Below, piece after piece: positions 7,687 through 16,436 of a stretch of 64,000 nt of DNA (the first letter of the stretch is position 1; every line of letters begins with the position of its first letter). A program made the position numbers and the translations under genes. Source of the DNA: Armatimonadaceae bacterium (GTDB lineage: Bacteria; Armatimonadota; Armatimonadia; Armatimonadales; Armatimonadaceae); contig JAUJOK010000020.1 in the NCBI GenBank assembly GCA_030447685.1, positions 1-64,000 on the forward strand, in the 5' to 3' direction. Under the pieces are notes generated by a model. The model was not told the origin of the DNA and did not search any database. It saw nothing but the letters and a program-made list of their open reading frames with translations.

Positions 7687-9273
7687 CTATTCCAAGCGCC
7701 ACAGATGAACGGAGCCTTTGTTCCGGGGGGCGTCGCCCGGATAGTCCGGCCCAAGGTCGGCGCTGGCGAGCGTTTTCCCGTCGGCGGTGAAGGTTATCCC
7801 CTGAACGGTGCTGTCATGGCCGGGAAGTGTCGCTTTTAGCGTACCCGTCCCGGCGTCCCACAGGCGTACCGTCCTGTCCCGGCTTCCGGTTGCCAGCAGC
7901 GTCCCCTTGGGCGAGAACGCAGCGGCGTATACGGAGCGCTCGTGCCCTTGCAGCCGCCGGGCTTCTCCGGTCCGTGTGTCCCAGACCAGCACATCGCCGT
8001 CCGGCCCGTCGCCGGTCGCAAGCAGTGATCCGTCGGGTGAAAACGCCAGGCTGCACTGGTGCGCCGCATTCGGGCGCTCCAGCGTTTGCAGAAGCTCGCC
8101 GGTATCGGCGTCCCACAGCCGCACGTCGCCGCCAATCCAGCCGTTCTTGCCCGGCTGGTTCAACCCTATTCCGCTGCTGGAGGCCAGAACTTTACCGTCG
8201 GGAGAGAAGGCCACGGCCCACACCGCGTCCAGGTGGCGCAGAGTACGGAGCAGACGACCCGTCTCTACTTCCCAGAGACGTACTTCCCCCCGGCGCGTTT
8301 GTAAATCCCCGGTCGAGAGCATGCTTCCCGTTGCGAGCCGCGTACCGTCAGGCGAAAAGGCGGCGGATTGGGCAAGCCCGCTCATCGTCTCGCCGTCGGC
8401 GACTTCGTAATGCGCCGCGACCTCCCCGGTTGCGGCGTTCCAGAAGCGGAAGTCGCTTTTCCATCTCTCGTCATCGGTCTTCCACGCGCAGCCGCGCCCG
8501 ACGCATCGGCTGTCGGGTGTCCAGAGGATGGCCCGCCCGATCCGCTCGACACGAATGGTACGCACCAGAGTTCCCGCAGCCACATCCCGGACCTGAATCT
8601 CGCCCCACTGCTCGCCGTGTTCGTTTTCGCACTCGACATTATTGGCAAGGAGCTTCCCGTCAGAAGAGAAGGCCACAGCGCGCACGGCTCCCGCGCCATA
8701 AAGCCGCCGCATTACCCGCGTTGTAAAGTCCGCCGGAAGCGGCTCCGGCGTCAGCGATTCCTGCATCATCGGCATCAATTCCTTTCGCAGACGCGCCCGC
8801 GCATCGCGCAGACGGCTTTTTATGGTGGTGACCGGCACATCGAAAAATGCCGCGATTTCGGCGAGTGAGTGTTCCTGAATGTAGAAGAGGGTGAGGGTCA
8901 AACGTGTCTGCGGCGAGAGGCACGTCAGCGCTGCTTCGAGCACCACCCGCGTCTCGATGCGCGAGGCCACATTTGCCGGTGCGGCCAGTGTCTCCGGCAG
9001 TTCATCCAATGTCCGCTGCCGCCGCGATGCATGGCAGACATTAACCGTTACCTGTCGCAGCCAGGGAGCGAACTTCGCCGGATCGTGAAGCTGGTCGAGG
9101 CGCAGGAACGACTGTACCAGGGCATCCTGCGCGGCATCTCGCGCATCCTCGGCGCTCTGGAGGTGGTGGTACGCCAGGCCGTAGACGGCATTTCGGTAAC
9201 GCTGGACCAGAAGCGCGAACGCCTCCTTATCGCCGCCGCGCACCCGGTTCACGATTGTTTCGTCGGTCATCAT
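7687..9273 (-). CDS. ECF sigma factor fused to a C-terminal WD40 propeller
   Basis: 528 residues. Residues 1-90 are sigma-70 region 2 (DKEAFALLVQRYRNAVYGLA, then AEDARDAAQDALVQSF). Residues 110-165 are region 4 (LSPQTRLTLTLFYIQEHSL, ending VTTIKSRLRDARARLRKEL with its helix-turn-helix). From about 195 onward at least six WD40 units follow, with signatures such as AFSPDGKVLASSSG, AFSPDGSLLATGDG and VRLWDAGTG. Fusions of this kind probably let the propeller act as a built-in anti-sigma or ligand sensor; that is inference. No separate anti-sigma gene lies beside it. The start ATG-ATG is at 9273. The 263-base gap to the PhyH gene shows no clear feature. Confidence 0.9.
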   Translation of the reverse strand: MMTDETIVNRVRGGDKEAFALLVQRYRNAVYGLAYHHLQSAEDARDAAQDALVQSFLRLDQLHDPAKFAPWLRQVTVNVCHASRRQRTLDELPETLAAPANVASRIETRVVLEAALTCLSPQTRLTLTLFYIQEHSLAEIAAFFDVPVTTIKSRLRDARARLRKELMPMMQESLTPEPLPADFTTRVMRRLYGAGAVRAVAFSSDGKLLANNVECENEHGEQWGEIQVRDVAAGTLVRTIRVERIGRAILWTPDSRCVGRGCAWKTDDERWKSDFRFWNAATGEVAAHYEVADGETMSGLAQSAAFSPDGTRLATGSMLSTGDLQTRRGEVRLWEVETGRLLRTLRHLDAVWAVAFSPDGKVLASSSGIGLNQPGKNGWIGGDVRLWDADTGELLQTLERPNAAHQCSLAFSPDGSLLATGDGPDGDVLVWDTRTGEARRLQGHERSVYAAAFSPKGTLLATGSRDRTVRLWDAGTGTLKATLPGHDSTVQGITFTADGKTLASADLGPDYPGDAPRNKGSVHLWRLE

Positions 9274-9536
9274 TATTGAGTAGAAGCAATCCGCAGGGAA
9301 AAGGTGCGAAATGACCTGAAAAATTCAGGGAGCCGAACCAGGGCGGCCAGCGTCCGCGCCACAAGACAAACCCTTTTTGAATGTCTACCCTTTGCTAAAG
9401 TGGTGCGGGAATGGGTTGTACGAAAAGGAGTATACGTTATCGACAACGAACCTGTAGGGCGTACCGGGGCGGTGGGAGAAGCCAGGACTTCTTCTTCATG
9501 GCGCTCGGTGTTTTGTGACCGGGAGGTACGCTGCAA

Positions 9537-10370
9537 ATGCCTATTCTGAGTACCCAGGACCATGACTTCTTCGCGGAAAACGGCTATGTTGTCATTCCGG
9601 ACGCGGTGCCGCAGCAGAATCTGGATGCGACGGTCGCCGCGATCTGGAGTTTTCTGGGAATGGACCCCAACGACCCGGAGGACTGGTACCGCCCGCCGCA
9701 GCGCACTAACGGCATGGTGGAGATTTATCACGATCAGGCGCTGTGGGACAATCGCCAGCATCCGCGCATGCACCAGATATTTTCCGAAATCTTCGGCATC
9801 GAAAAGCTGTGGGTCAGTGAGGACCGCGCGGGGATGAAACCTCCGGCGCATCCCGGTCACCCCGAATACGATCATAAAGGCTTTATTCATTGGGATTTGG
9901 ACACGTCCAGGCTGCCGCTTCCCTTCGGGGTGCAGGGCGTCCTTTGCCTGACGGATACGACGGAAGACATGGGCGGTTTCCAGTGCATTCCCGGCTTCCA
10001 TAAGAACCTGGAGGAGTGGATAAAAACGCAGCCGCCGGATCGGAATCCTCGCGCCCCCGACCTGAAGAAGCTGCCCGAAGGGTTCGCCGTGCGCGCCATT
10101 CCCGCAAAGGCGGGCGACCTGGTCATCTGGAATCGTCTGCTGGCGCACGGCAACGGGCACAACGTCTCCAACCGTCCACGCCTCGCGCAGTATATCACCA
10201 TGTTTCCCGCGCCAAATAACGAGGAAGCCCGCCGGAAGCGCATCGAACGCTGGCGTGAGCGGCTGCCCTACAAGGAGGGCGATCCGCGCGACATCGAGCG
10301 TCTGCAGGGCAAAAGCGCCGAACTGACGCCGCTGGGACGAAAGCTGCTGGGAATCGATCTCTGGGAATAA
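9537..10370 (+). CDS. Phytanoyl-CoA dioxygenase (PhyH) family protein, copy 1
   Basis: A 277-residue Fe(II)/2-oxoglutarate dioxygenase. The facial triad is His118 and Asp120 (in FIHWDLD) with the distal His204 (LLAHGNGHN); an Arg in the following NRPRL could bind 2-oxoglutarate. The motif GFQCIPGFHKNLEEW is typical of the bacterial PhyH clade. Substrates of such bacterial enzymes are usually unknown and need not be phytanoyl-CoA. The start ATG 9537 has GGGAGG about 12 bases upstream. A paralogue follows after 20 bases, so the pair is an operon made by tandem duplication. Confidence 0.9.
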   Translation: MPILSTQDHDFFAENGYVVIPDAVPQQNLDATVAAIWSFLGMDPNDPEDWYRPPQRTNGMVEIYHDQALWDNRQHPRMHQIFSEIFGIEKLWVSEDRAGMKPPAHPGHPEYDHKGFIHWDLDTSRLPLPFGVQGVLCLTDTTEDMGGFQCIPGFHKNLEEWIKTQPPDRNPRAPDLKKLPEGFAVRAIPAKAGDLVIWNRLLAHGNGHNVSNRPRLAQYITMFPAPNNEEARRKRIERWRERLPYKEGDPRDIERLQGKSAELTPLGRKLLGIDLWE

Positions 10371-10390
10371 ACGCAGGAAAAGGAAAAACA

Positions 10391-11254
10391 ATGTCTGTTT
10401 TGACGGAAGAAGACCACAAGTTCTTCGACGAGAACGGCTATGTCGTCGTTCCGAACGCGGTGCCGCAAAAGAACCTGGATGCGGTTATCGACGCCATCTG
10501 GGAATTTCTGGGCATGGATCGTAACGACCCGAACGATTGGTACCGGGAGCCGCACCGCACCGGCAGCATGATCGAGATGTACCAGCATCAGGCGCTGTGG
10601 GATAACCGGCAGGCACCGCGTCTGCATCAGGCTTTCTCCGAGCTTTTCGGCACGGAAAAACTGTGGGTGAGTCTGGACCGCGCCAGCATGAAGCCGCCGC
10701 CCCATCCCGACCACCCCGAATACGATCATAAAGGCTTCACGCACTGGGACACCGATACGTCCAAGCTTCCTCAGCCGTTCGGGGTGCAGGGCGTCCTTTG
10801 CCTGACGGATACGACGGAAGACATGGGTGGTTTCCAGTGCATTCCCGGCTTCCATAAGAATCTGGAGGAGTGGATAAAGACGCAGCCGCCCGACCGCAAC
10901 CCCAGCGCGCCGGATTTAAACAGCCTGCCGCCGGGCATGAAGGTGACACCGATTCCGGGCAAGGCGGGCGATTTTCTGATCTGGAATCGTCTGCTGGCGC
11001 ACGGCAACGGGCACAACGTCTCCAACCGCCCCCGATTTGCGCAGTACATCTCGATGAGTCCTGCGCCTATTCCGCCGCTCACCGAACAGCAGGAAGCGCG
11101 CCGTCAGGATCGTATCCACCGCTGGCAAAACCGGCTCGGTCCTACCGGCAAAGCCTTCCCCGGCGACCCGCGCCGTGTGGAGGAACTCCACGGCAAAACG
11201 GCGGAACTGACGCCGCTCGGACGCAAGCTGCTCGGCGTCGATCTCTGGGAGTAG
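10391..11254 (+). CDS. Phytanoyl-CoA dioxygenase (PhyH) family protein, copy 2
   Basis: 287 residues, colinear with the gene just upstream and very similar throughout. The same Fe ligands sit at the same positions (His118, Asp120, His204). The 3' end has a 10-residue insertion (PPLTEQQ region). The stretch around FGVQGVLCLTDTTEDMGGF is almost identical in DNA between the two copies, while flanks differ more, which suggests gene conversion. ATG 10391 follows AGGAAAAGGAAAA, a good ribosome site. Substrate unknown; two diverged active sites may act on two related substrates. Confidence 0.9.
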   Translation: MSVLTEEDHKFFDENGYVVVPNAVPQKNLDAVIDAIWEFLGMDRNDPNDWYREPHRTGSMIEMYQHQALWDNRQAPRLHQAFSELFGTEKLWVSLDRASMKPPPHPDHPEYDHKGFTHWDTDTSKLPQPFGVQGVLCLTDTTEDMGGFQCIPGFHKNLEEWIKTQPPDRNPSAPDLNSLPPGMKVTPIPGKAGDFLIWNRLLAHGNGHNVSNRPRFAQYISMSPAPIPPLTEQQEARRQDRIHRWQNRLGPTGKAFPGDPRRVEELHGKTAELTPLGRKLLGVDLWE

Positions 11255-11273
11255 ACACCCAAAATCGCTGTGA

Positions 11274-11309
11274 CAGGAACATCGGCGCATCATTCCGTTG
11301 ATGTTCCTG
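11274..11309. terminator. Hairpin between converging genes
   Basis: A 10-bp stem, CAGGAACATC (11274-11283) with GATGTTCCTG (11300-11309), in the short gap between the second PhyH gene and the gene converging on it. There is no T-run on either side, so it may be a stabilising 3' hairpin and not an intrinsic terminator. Confidence 0.45.
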
Positions 11310-11329
11310 CCGCGCGAATGGCAATAGGC

Positions 11330-12412
11330 TTAAAGTCTCTGGCCCAGATGGTTGAGTAGCTGCGTCTGCGTTGCTCGCCGCTCCGCTAACTCCCGCTCCA
11401 CCTCATGCAGCGCCGTCACTTCCGCGTCCAGTTCGCGGCACAGCGTTTCCTCGGAGGGGGCGGCCTGGGCGGTGGAGCGGGCGCTGCGAAGGGTAAGACA
11501 GGCGGCATCGAGCACGGCTTCGATCTTGGCAAGACGCAAAGCGCACACTTCCTCCGCCTGTTTCATCTCGTCCAGGCGCGCAAGCGCCTTTTGTTTTTCC
11601 GAAAGCGTCGCTTCGGCCTCGGTGCGGGCGGCGTCGCCGGGGGCGAGCGGTACCAGGCGGCGGCGCAGCGTTTCGGTTTCGCGGGCGAGGGTTCGCCTAT
11701 CCAGAAGACGCTGGGCGCTGCGCAGGTCCTGCATCTGCCGCGCGACGGCGTGTGCGCCCTGCTGAAGCGCAGCGAATCGCGCGTGGAGGGGCAGCAGCGG
11801 CTTGCCGTGGCGCGCGGCGGCGCGCGCCTTGTGTGCGATGCGGCCCAGGCTGTTTTGAATATCCGGCTCCAGGCCGCGAAGCGCCATGCGCCGACGCAGG
11901 ATCAGGCCGATCCCGCCCACAGCGACGGCGGCGGGCAGGGACGCGCCCGCAAGAAACGCCCACGAGGGCCGAGGGGTGGCGGCAGACGCAGACAAAGGTA
12001 TTTCCAGCACCGTCATCGTCATCCGGCCACCGAGCGCAGCACGCACTTCGGACGGCTGCAGAAGATACTGATCGACGAACCGATCCAGGTCCACGCGCAC
12101 GTCCACCGAGTGAGCGTCGTGATTGCCTGTGGGAGGAACGCGAAAAACGTATCGATGCCGGTTCAAATCCTCCTCGACGATTTCGGGTGCGTGTGGATTC
12201 CAGGCCAGATACCGGTGCCTTTCCGTCCATTCTCCGTTCGCGCCGCGCCGGTACAGCGCATCGAAGGTTTCGTCGATATACGAAGACCGGGCCTCGAAGA
12301 CGCCTTCCAGAACGATGCGGTACTCGAAACGCGTGAAATCCCGCAGGGGCGGCGTGGCGATGCGCACCCCTGAGGGTTCAAGCGTAACTCGCTCTATCTC
12401 GGTTGTCGGCAT
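11330..12412 (-). CDS. Membrane-anchored coiled-coil protein of a vWA operon
   Basis: 360 residues, family not recognised. Residues 1-150 form a beta-rich domain with strands such as RFEYRIVLEGVFEARSSYIDE and HRYVFRVPPTGNHDAHSVDV. A single membrane helix at about 156-172 (LPAAVAVGGIGLIL) is followed by RRR. Residues 185-350 are a long Ala/Arg/Glu-rich coiled coil with heptads. The topology suggests an external sensory or binding domain and an internal coiled coil, or the reverse. The gene follows the vWA lipoprotein by 9 bases and is surely co-transcribed, so the two may form one envelope complex. Confidence 0.75.
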   Translation of the reverse strand: MPTTEIERVTLEPSGVRIATPPLRDFTRFEYRIVLEGVFEARSSYIDETFDALYRRGANGEWTERHRYLAWNPHAPEIVEEDLNRHRYVFRVPPTGNHDAHSVDVRVDLDRFVDQYLLQPSEVRAALGGRMTMTVLEIPLSASAATPRPSWAFLAGASLPAAVAVGGIGLILRRRMALRGLEPDIQNSLGRIAHKARAAARHGKPLLPLHARFAALQQGAHAVARQMQDLRSAQRLLDRRTLARETETLRRRLVPLAPGDAARTEAEATLSEKQKALARLDEMKQAEEVCALRLAKIEAVLDAACLTLRSARSTAQAAPSEETLCRELDAEVTALHEVERELAERRATQTQLLNHLGQRL

Positions 12413-12421
12413 AAAAAGCGC

Positions 12422-14299
12422 CTATCGCGTCCTTTGGTACCCGCTGTAGGTAAGGGACTTTTGCAGGTATTCGCCGAGGTCCGCGCGCGCAAGTTGCGGG
12501 TTCCGGTTTAGCTGTGCAACCACTATCTTGTAACGCGCCAGCAGTCTGCCGTCGCGGTCGAGATCACGGTCGTTCCATTGCTGCGCGGCCACGCCAAGGA
12601 CGGCCATGCGCTCGTCGATGCAGCGCATAGCCTCGGCGACTTGCCCCTGTCCGAGCAGGTTGCCAGCGCGGGCAAGCGCCTCGCCGGTCTGGAAGCCGAG
12701 CAGGTTTTTCTTGACGCTGCGGTTGAGCGAGGCGATCATCTCCGAGCGGCGGGGCGTGTAGGTGATACGCGAGACAGCCACCGTTTCGCGGTTCGTTTTA
12801 CGCACCAGGTCTTTGTACTTCACCGACACATCGGCGAGCTTGCGCGTTCCGCGTCCTTTCGGCACCTGTATTTCCAGCATCACTATATGGCTGTCACCCC
12901 GGTAGAAGTGGGGGATCACCATCTTGATTCCCGGCTCTTCCTTGACCTTCTGCCGATCCTGCCGGATTCCCAACTCGTCGGCGATGCGCCGGTCTATGCG
13001 CCGCTCGTCGGCCTTCACCGCCCGTGTCTGGGCCGCATCCAGTGTCTGCGCCCCCAGCACACGCACCAGCCCGACCCCGTCCGCAAGCCGGATGCGCAGC
13101 CGCACGGCCTTGGCGACGATATGCGTCAATTCGTCCAGCTCTTTCGCGAAGACTTTCGTGGTATCCGCGCCGTCGCGCAGAAAGTGATAGTTTCCCTTGC
13201 CTTCGCGCGCGATGCTCAGCATCAGGTCTTCGTTGAAGGCGACGCCGACGCCGACACTCGTGGTTTGAATGTCCTCCTCCACATGGGCGGCGGCCAGACT
13301 TTGGAAGCGCGCCGGGTCGCTCACGCCCGCCGTCACCTCACCGTCGGAAAGGAGTAGGACGAGGCTGACGCCGCCGGGCCGGGCCGCGTTTTTGCGCGCC
13401 TCCTGATAGCCAAGCTGAAGCCCGGCGTAGATGTTCGTGCCGCTGCCCGGCGTCAGACTTTTTATACGCTGGCGCGCCTTTTCCTTCGTTTCGGCGGTGA
13501 CCCGCTGGGCTGTCGTCAGTAGTTCGGCGTGATCATCGAAGGCGACTACCGAGAGCACATCGCCTGGTCGGAGCCGGTTAACGAGATCGAGGGCGGCATT
13601 GCGCGCGTGCTCCATCTTATTCTCGCTGTTCATCGAGCCGCTGCGGTCAAGAACCAGCGCGATATTCAGTGGCGGTCGGCGCGGCATCTCGCCCTTCATC
13701 GCCTGAAGCCCCACCTGCAAAAATGTCCGGTCGCCGTCCTCGATAATCTTCGTGCGCTCCGTATCAGCGACAACCGTCAGCGCCTCGCGGGTGGGAATGG
13801 GGAATGCCTGGTCATAGTCGCGGCTGAACGCTTCCAGCTTGACGCGCTTGCCGTCCACCAGAACGCCGTTCGTGATAAGTTTTTCCAGTCGGTCGCGCTC
13901 GCCGCTGCCGCCGCTATAGGTGCTGCCGATGTAGAGGCTGGGGTTCTGCGTCGCGGGCGGCGGCGCTGTCGGCTGAGGGAGTCGTTGCGCGCCGTACTGT
14001 TGGTATTGCTGGGGTACGCCGCCTGCCCCCGGATACCCGCCGCCAAATTCCGGTGATTTCTTGACCTTGCCTTCGGCGGAATTTGCTTTGCGAAGACCGG
14101 AAGAGGGGCTGCCCGGTGCAAAGGCTCCTCCGCCCTGAGCGCCGCCAGGGACATCCATTTCGCTGGCTCGATTGTCGTCCGAACGTGCCGATGGTGAACT
14201 GCGCGTCTTTTCTCGGGCGCATCCGAAGATGGGGACCAGAACCGCGCCCAGCAGGCTGGCGGCAACGAAGATGGTAAAAATACCGGCGTATCTCCTCAC
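12422..14299 (-). CDS. vWA-domain lipoprotein
   Basis: About 625 residues. I chose GTG 14299 because ACGGAGGTG lies 5-8 bases upstream; an ATG 9 codons earlier has no such site. The N-terminus reads as a lipoprotein signal ending in VPIFGC. A Pro/Gly/Gln-rich linker follows (to about residue 115). The vWA domain begins near residue 213 with an intact MIDAS, LVLDRSGSM, plus GSGTNIYAG and LLLSDGEVTAG. A C-terminal region of about 170 residues includes HIVMLEIQVPKG and resembles the tail of YfbK-type proteins. Such proteins bind partners through Mg2+ at the cell surface. It is co-transcribed with the coiled-coil gene downstream. Confidence 0.9.
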   Translation of the reverse strand: MRRYAGIFTIFVAASLLGAVLVPIFGCAREKTRSSPSARSDDNRASEMDVPGGAQGGGAFAPGSPSSGLRKANSAEGKVKKSPEFGGGYPGAGGVPQQYQQYGAQRLPQPTAPPPATQNPSLYIGSTYSGGSGERDRLEKLITNGVLVDGKRVKLEAFSRDYDQAFPIPTREALTVVADTERTKIIEDGDRTFLQVGLQAMKGEMPRRPPLNIALVLDRSGSMNSENKMEHARNAALDLVNRLRPGDVLSVVAFDDHAELLTTAQRVTAETKEKARQRIKSLTPGSGTNIYAGLQLGYQEARKNAARPGGVSLVLLLSDGEVTAGVSDPARFQSLAAAHVEEDIQTTSVGVGVAFNEDLMLSIAREGKGNYHFLRDGADTTKVFAKELDELTHIVAKAVRLRIRLADGVGLVRVLGAQTLDAAQTRAVKADERRIDRRIADELGIRQDRQKVKEEPGIKMVIPHFYRGDSHIVMLEIQVPKGRGTRKLADVSVKYKDLVRKTNRETVAVSRITYTPRRSEMIASLNRSVKKNLLGFQTGEALARAGNLLGQGQVAEAMRCIDERMAVLGVAAQQWNDRDLDRDGRLLARYKIVVAQLNRNPQLARADLGEYLQKSLTYSGYQRTR

Positions 14300-14437
14300 G
14301 AAACACCTCCGTATCGCGGTGGACAACTGACTTCGGCGGACAATCCACGAAATCGCAGGGGCTGCTTGTTTTCTGCGTACGCTTAATGGACTCCCGGCGT
14401 TCCCGCTGTCTTCAATACCGCCGAATGCGCCTGCTGC

Positions 14438-14848
14438 CTATGCGTCGCGGTTCATCAGGAACTGGGCGGCATCCTCGAAGTAGCGGCGCATGATGGGGGC
14501 GACCGGGGCAAAGGCAGGCACGGCATCCAGGGCGGCGTTCATGTGGAGCAGCCAGGCGTCCCGCTCGGCGGGACCGATAACAAAGGGCAGGTGGCGCATG
14601 CGCAGGCGGGGATGCCCGCGCTTTTCGGCATAGGCCGCCGGGCCGCCGAAAAACTGGATCAGAAAGAGGGCAAGATGCTCCCGGCTTTCGGCCAGGTCGT
14701 CAGGATACATGGGGCGCAGGATCGGGTCGGCGGCGACGCCGTCGTAAAAAGCGTCCACCAGCGCCGCGAACGCTTCCGCCGCGCCCCCGGCATCGCCGCC
14801 CACCGCTTCGTAAACGTTCTCGTGCGGCCCCATGGCTACCTTCAGCAT
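14438..14848 (-). CDS. Group II truncated haemoglobin
   Basis: 136 residues. The motif GGPAAYAEKRGHPRLRMRH carries the proximal haem ligand His86, and Trp99 (AERDAWLLHM) occupies the G8 Trp position typical of trHbO proteins. Tyr/Phe positions near residue 35 fit the B helix. These proteins bind O2, CO or peroxide and are linked to O2 storage or redox chemistry. An unusual N-terminal stretch (GGDAGGAAEAF) replaces the normal pre-A segment. It is 3 bases from the GIDE-like gene upstream and probably shares its mRNA. Confidence 0.92.
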   Translation of the reverse strand: MLKVAMGPHENVYEAVGGDAGGAAEAFAALVDAFYDGVAADPILRPMYPDDLAESREHLALFLIQFFGGPAAYAEKRGHPRLRMRHLPFVIGPAERDAWLLHMNAALDAVPAFAPVAPIMRRYFEDAAQFLMNRDA

Positions 14849-14851
14849 GCT

Positions 14852-15649
14852 CTAAGTTCCTGCGGGTGTGGTCGTCTGGGCCGTATCCGCTTTGCGGCGG
14901 CTCGGCAGCGCGGAAAAAAGAATGTAGCCCAGCAGACCGACCCCGACCACGATGACGATCCAGCCAACTATTGCATTGAACCGGCTCGACCCCTGCGCCT
15001 GGGCGGCAATCTTTGCAAACGGCAGCGAGCTGATAACGTAAATATCGCCGTCGGGGGCGGCGCGCAGCACCATCTTACCATTTTCCTGCGCGACCGTGCC
15101 GTACACCGTCAGCGTCTCGTCGGTTCCGACGGCATAAACATCCATCTCGGCGTCGTCGGGCATAGGAATGCGGGCGAATTGCGGAGCCAGCCAGGGCGCG
15201 ACTTCGGCGGGCGGCGTTCCCCGTGTCCTGATCCTGCCGGAACCTTGCTTGTGCAGGAACCGCTTATCCACGGATTTTGTGTCTATCAGCAGTTCGGCGC
15301 TTTCGCTGCGGGCGGCAAAGCGCGTGGGAACCACCCCATCATAGTCCGTAACGGTGTCCGTCCCGCCGTCGCCGTCCGACTCCTCGTGGGTAATGCGAAC
15401 GGCTTGCAGAGCCAGTGAAGTTCCATTGGGCGCGGTAAGCGTCGGATCACCGGTGGGACGAATCTCCACCCGCACCCGTTTATCCGTTCCCGCATATTTG
15501 GCAAGTTCCGCCGCGGGCGTGACCGGCGTGTCTTTAAGCTTGGCTTCGCGCTCGCCGGTGCGAATCATGCTGACGCCCCACCCGATGAAAAGGCCGAACA
15601 ACAGCAGCAGCAAGGCATATATGCCCAGCTTTCCTAAAAACGACTTCAT
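14852..15649 (-). CDS. GIDE-like bitopic membrane protein
   Basis: 265 residues with a membrane helix at 9-27 (GIYALLLLLFGLFIGWGVSMI) and a second at about 228-247 (IVGWIVIVVGVGLLGYILF). The region between lies outside the cytoplasm or in a compartment and ends with DETLTVYGTVAQENGKMVLR, the pattern seen in the GIDE domain of prokaryotic and mitochondrial membrane proteins. Function unknown. ATG 15649 has AAGGAGC just upstream. It leads the short unit that ends with the haemoglobin. Confidence 0.65.
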   Translation of the reverse strand: MKSFLGKLGIYALLLLLFGLFIGWGVSMIRTGEREAKLKDTPVTPAAELAKYAGTDKRVRVEIRPTGDPTLTAPNGTSLALQAVRITHEESDGDGGTDTVTDYDGVVPTRFAARSESAELLIDTKSVDKRFLHKQGSGRIRTRGTPPAEVAPWLAPQFARIPMPDDAEMDVYAVGTDETLTVYGTVAQENGKMVLRAAPDGDIYVISSLPFAKIAAQAQGSSRFNAIVGWIVIVVGVGLLGYILFSALPSRRKADTAQTTTPAGT

Positions 15650-15871
15650 AATAGCTCCTTACGCAGGGAAAATGGTGATGCGGGCGGGGGCGCAGGAAGG
15701 GCAACGACGGGGGAGGGGTATATCCTGGGCTGACTTGCCACCCGAACGGGTTCGGAAACGTTCCGACGGTTTCAGATTAACATGACGCTCGCTCGCTGTC
15801 AAGATGTCGAAGGACAACGGGAACAAATACCGGGTTCGACAGCGTACCCTGCAAAGGAGCAAGAGAAGCAC

Positions 15872-16002
15872 CCCGTCCCTAAAGGAACGGGCTGTTTCGT
15901 CAGGAGAAGCCCCCTGAAGGAGGCTATCCTATCCGACAGGTGTTCCTCAGCCCCATTTATGGGGCTTTTCAGCACAAGACAGCCCGTTCCTTTAGGGACG
16001 GG
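15872..16002. repeat. Palindromic intergenic element with 24-bp perfect arms
   Basis: The 378-base gap between the GIDE-like gene and the YHS gene contains perfect inverted repeats 15872-15895 and 15979-16002 (core CCCGTCCCTAAAGGAACGGG, itself partly palindromic). A smaller hairpin AGCCCC-ATTTAT-GGGGCT lies inside at 15950-15967. No coding capacity. In total length (131 bp) and nested plan it matches the element at 3361-3493, and the core CTAAAGGAA recurs in the arms at 62260-62399. It lies in the leader of the YHS gene, 25 bases before its start, so it may also shape that mRNA. Confidence 0.85.
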
Positions 16003-16027
16003 AGTTCCACACATCAGGAGGAAATTT

Positions 16028-16327
16028 ATGAAGCGCGTTCTTTTTTCCGTCGGCATCCTGGCGCTGACGACCGGTGTTGCGGCAGCGCAGCAGCAGACGC
16101 CGAAGAAAGCGGGCAAGCCGACCAAGGCAGCAGCGCCGATTGTCTGCGCGGTGATGAAAGAAAAGGTTTCCGACCCTACGAAAGCCGCTTTCAGCATGTA
16201 TAAAGGCCAGAAATACGTTTTCTGCTGCCCCGGCTGCAAGCCGGAATTCGATAAAAACCCGGCCAAGTACGCTAAAGCCGAGGCGAAGCCGGTGAAACCG
16301 ACCAAAATCAACAAAAAGAAGGCGTAG
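16028..16327 (+). CDS. Secreted YHS/TRASH-type metal-site protein
   Basis: 99 residues: signal peptide (1-20, ending AAA-QQ), a short Lys/Pro linker, then a YHS/TRASH domain with CAVMKEKVSDP (Cys 39) and KYVFCCPGCKPEFDKNPAKY. The tyrosine-valine-phenylalanine-cysteine-cysteine pattern with Cys-x2-Cys is the copper/heavy-metal binding knuckle of TRASH domains. It is probably periplasmic and binds Cu or another soft metal. ATG 16028 is set by an ideal AGGAGG 6 bases upstream. The C-terminal 20 residues are Lys-rich. It is followed by a strong terminator. Confidence 0.85.
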   Translation: MKRVLFSVGILALTTGVAAAQQQTPKKAGKPTKAAAPIVCAVMKEKVSDPTKAAFSMYKGQKYVFCCPGCKPEFDKNPAKYAKAEAKPVKPTKINKKKA

Positions 16328-16343
16328 TTACTGCGCCCGACGA

Positions 16344-16386
16344 GGAAGCCCGGCAGCCGCAAGGATCGCCGGGCTTCTTTCTTTTT
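16344..16386 (+). terminator. Rho-independent terminator
   Basis: A GAAGCCCGGC stem pairs with GCCGGGCTTC around a GCAAGG loop, then TTTCTTTTT. It ends the YHS gene mRNA. Confidence 0.9.
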
Positions 16387-16400
16387 GTCAGGGGGCTTGC

Positions 16401-16430
16401 TTGTGCGCGCCGGGCGTTTTGGCATATAAT
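16401..16430 (+). promoter_or_regulatory. Promoter of a leaderless purine permease mRNA
   Basis: TTGTGC (16401-16406), an 18-base spacer, and a perfect TATAAT (16425-16430). The ATG at 16437 is 6 bases after the -10 box, exactly where transcription would start. There is no Shine-Dalgarno, so the mRNA is predicted to be leaderless. Confidence 0.75.
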
Positions 16431-16436
16431 CGCGCC

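Noticed and set aside
9304-9549. Plus-strand open frame of 81 codons ahead of the first PhyH gene
   Set aside because: It overlaps the PhyH start, has no ribosome site, and has no conserved features; treated as leader sequence.
12150-12170. T-loop-like GGTTCAAATCC suggesting a tRNA
   Set aside because: It lies inside a clear coding region (11330-12412), and no acceptor or anticodon stem can be formed around it.
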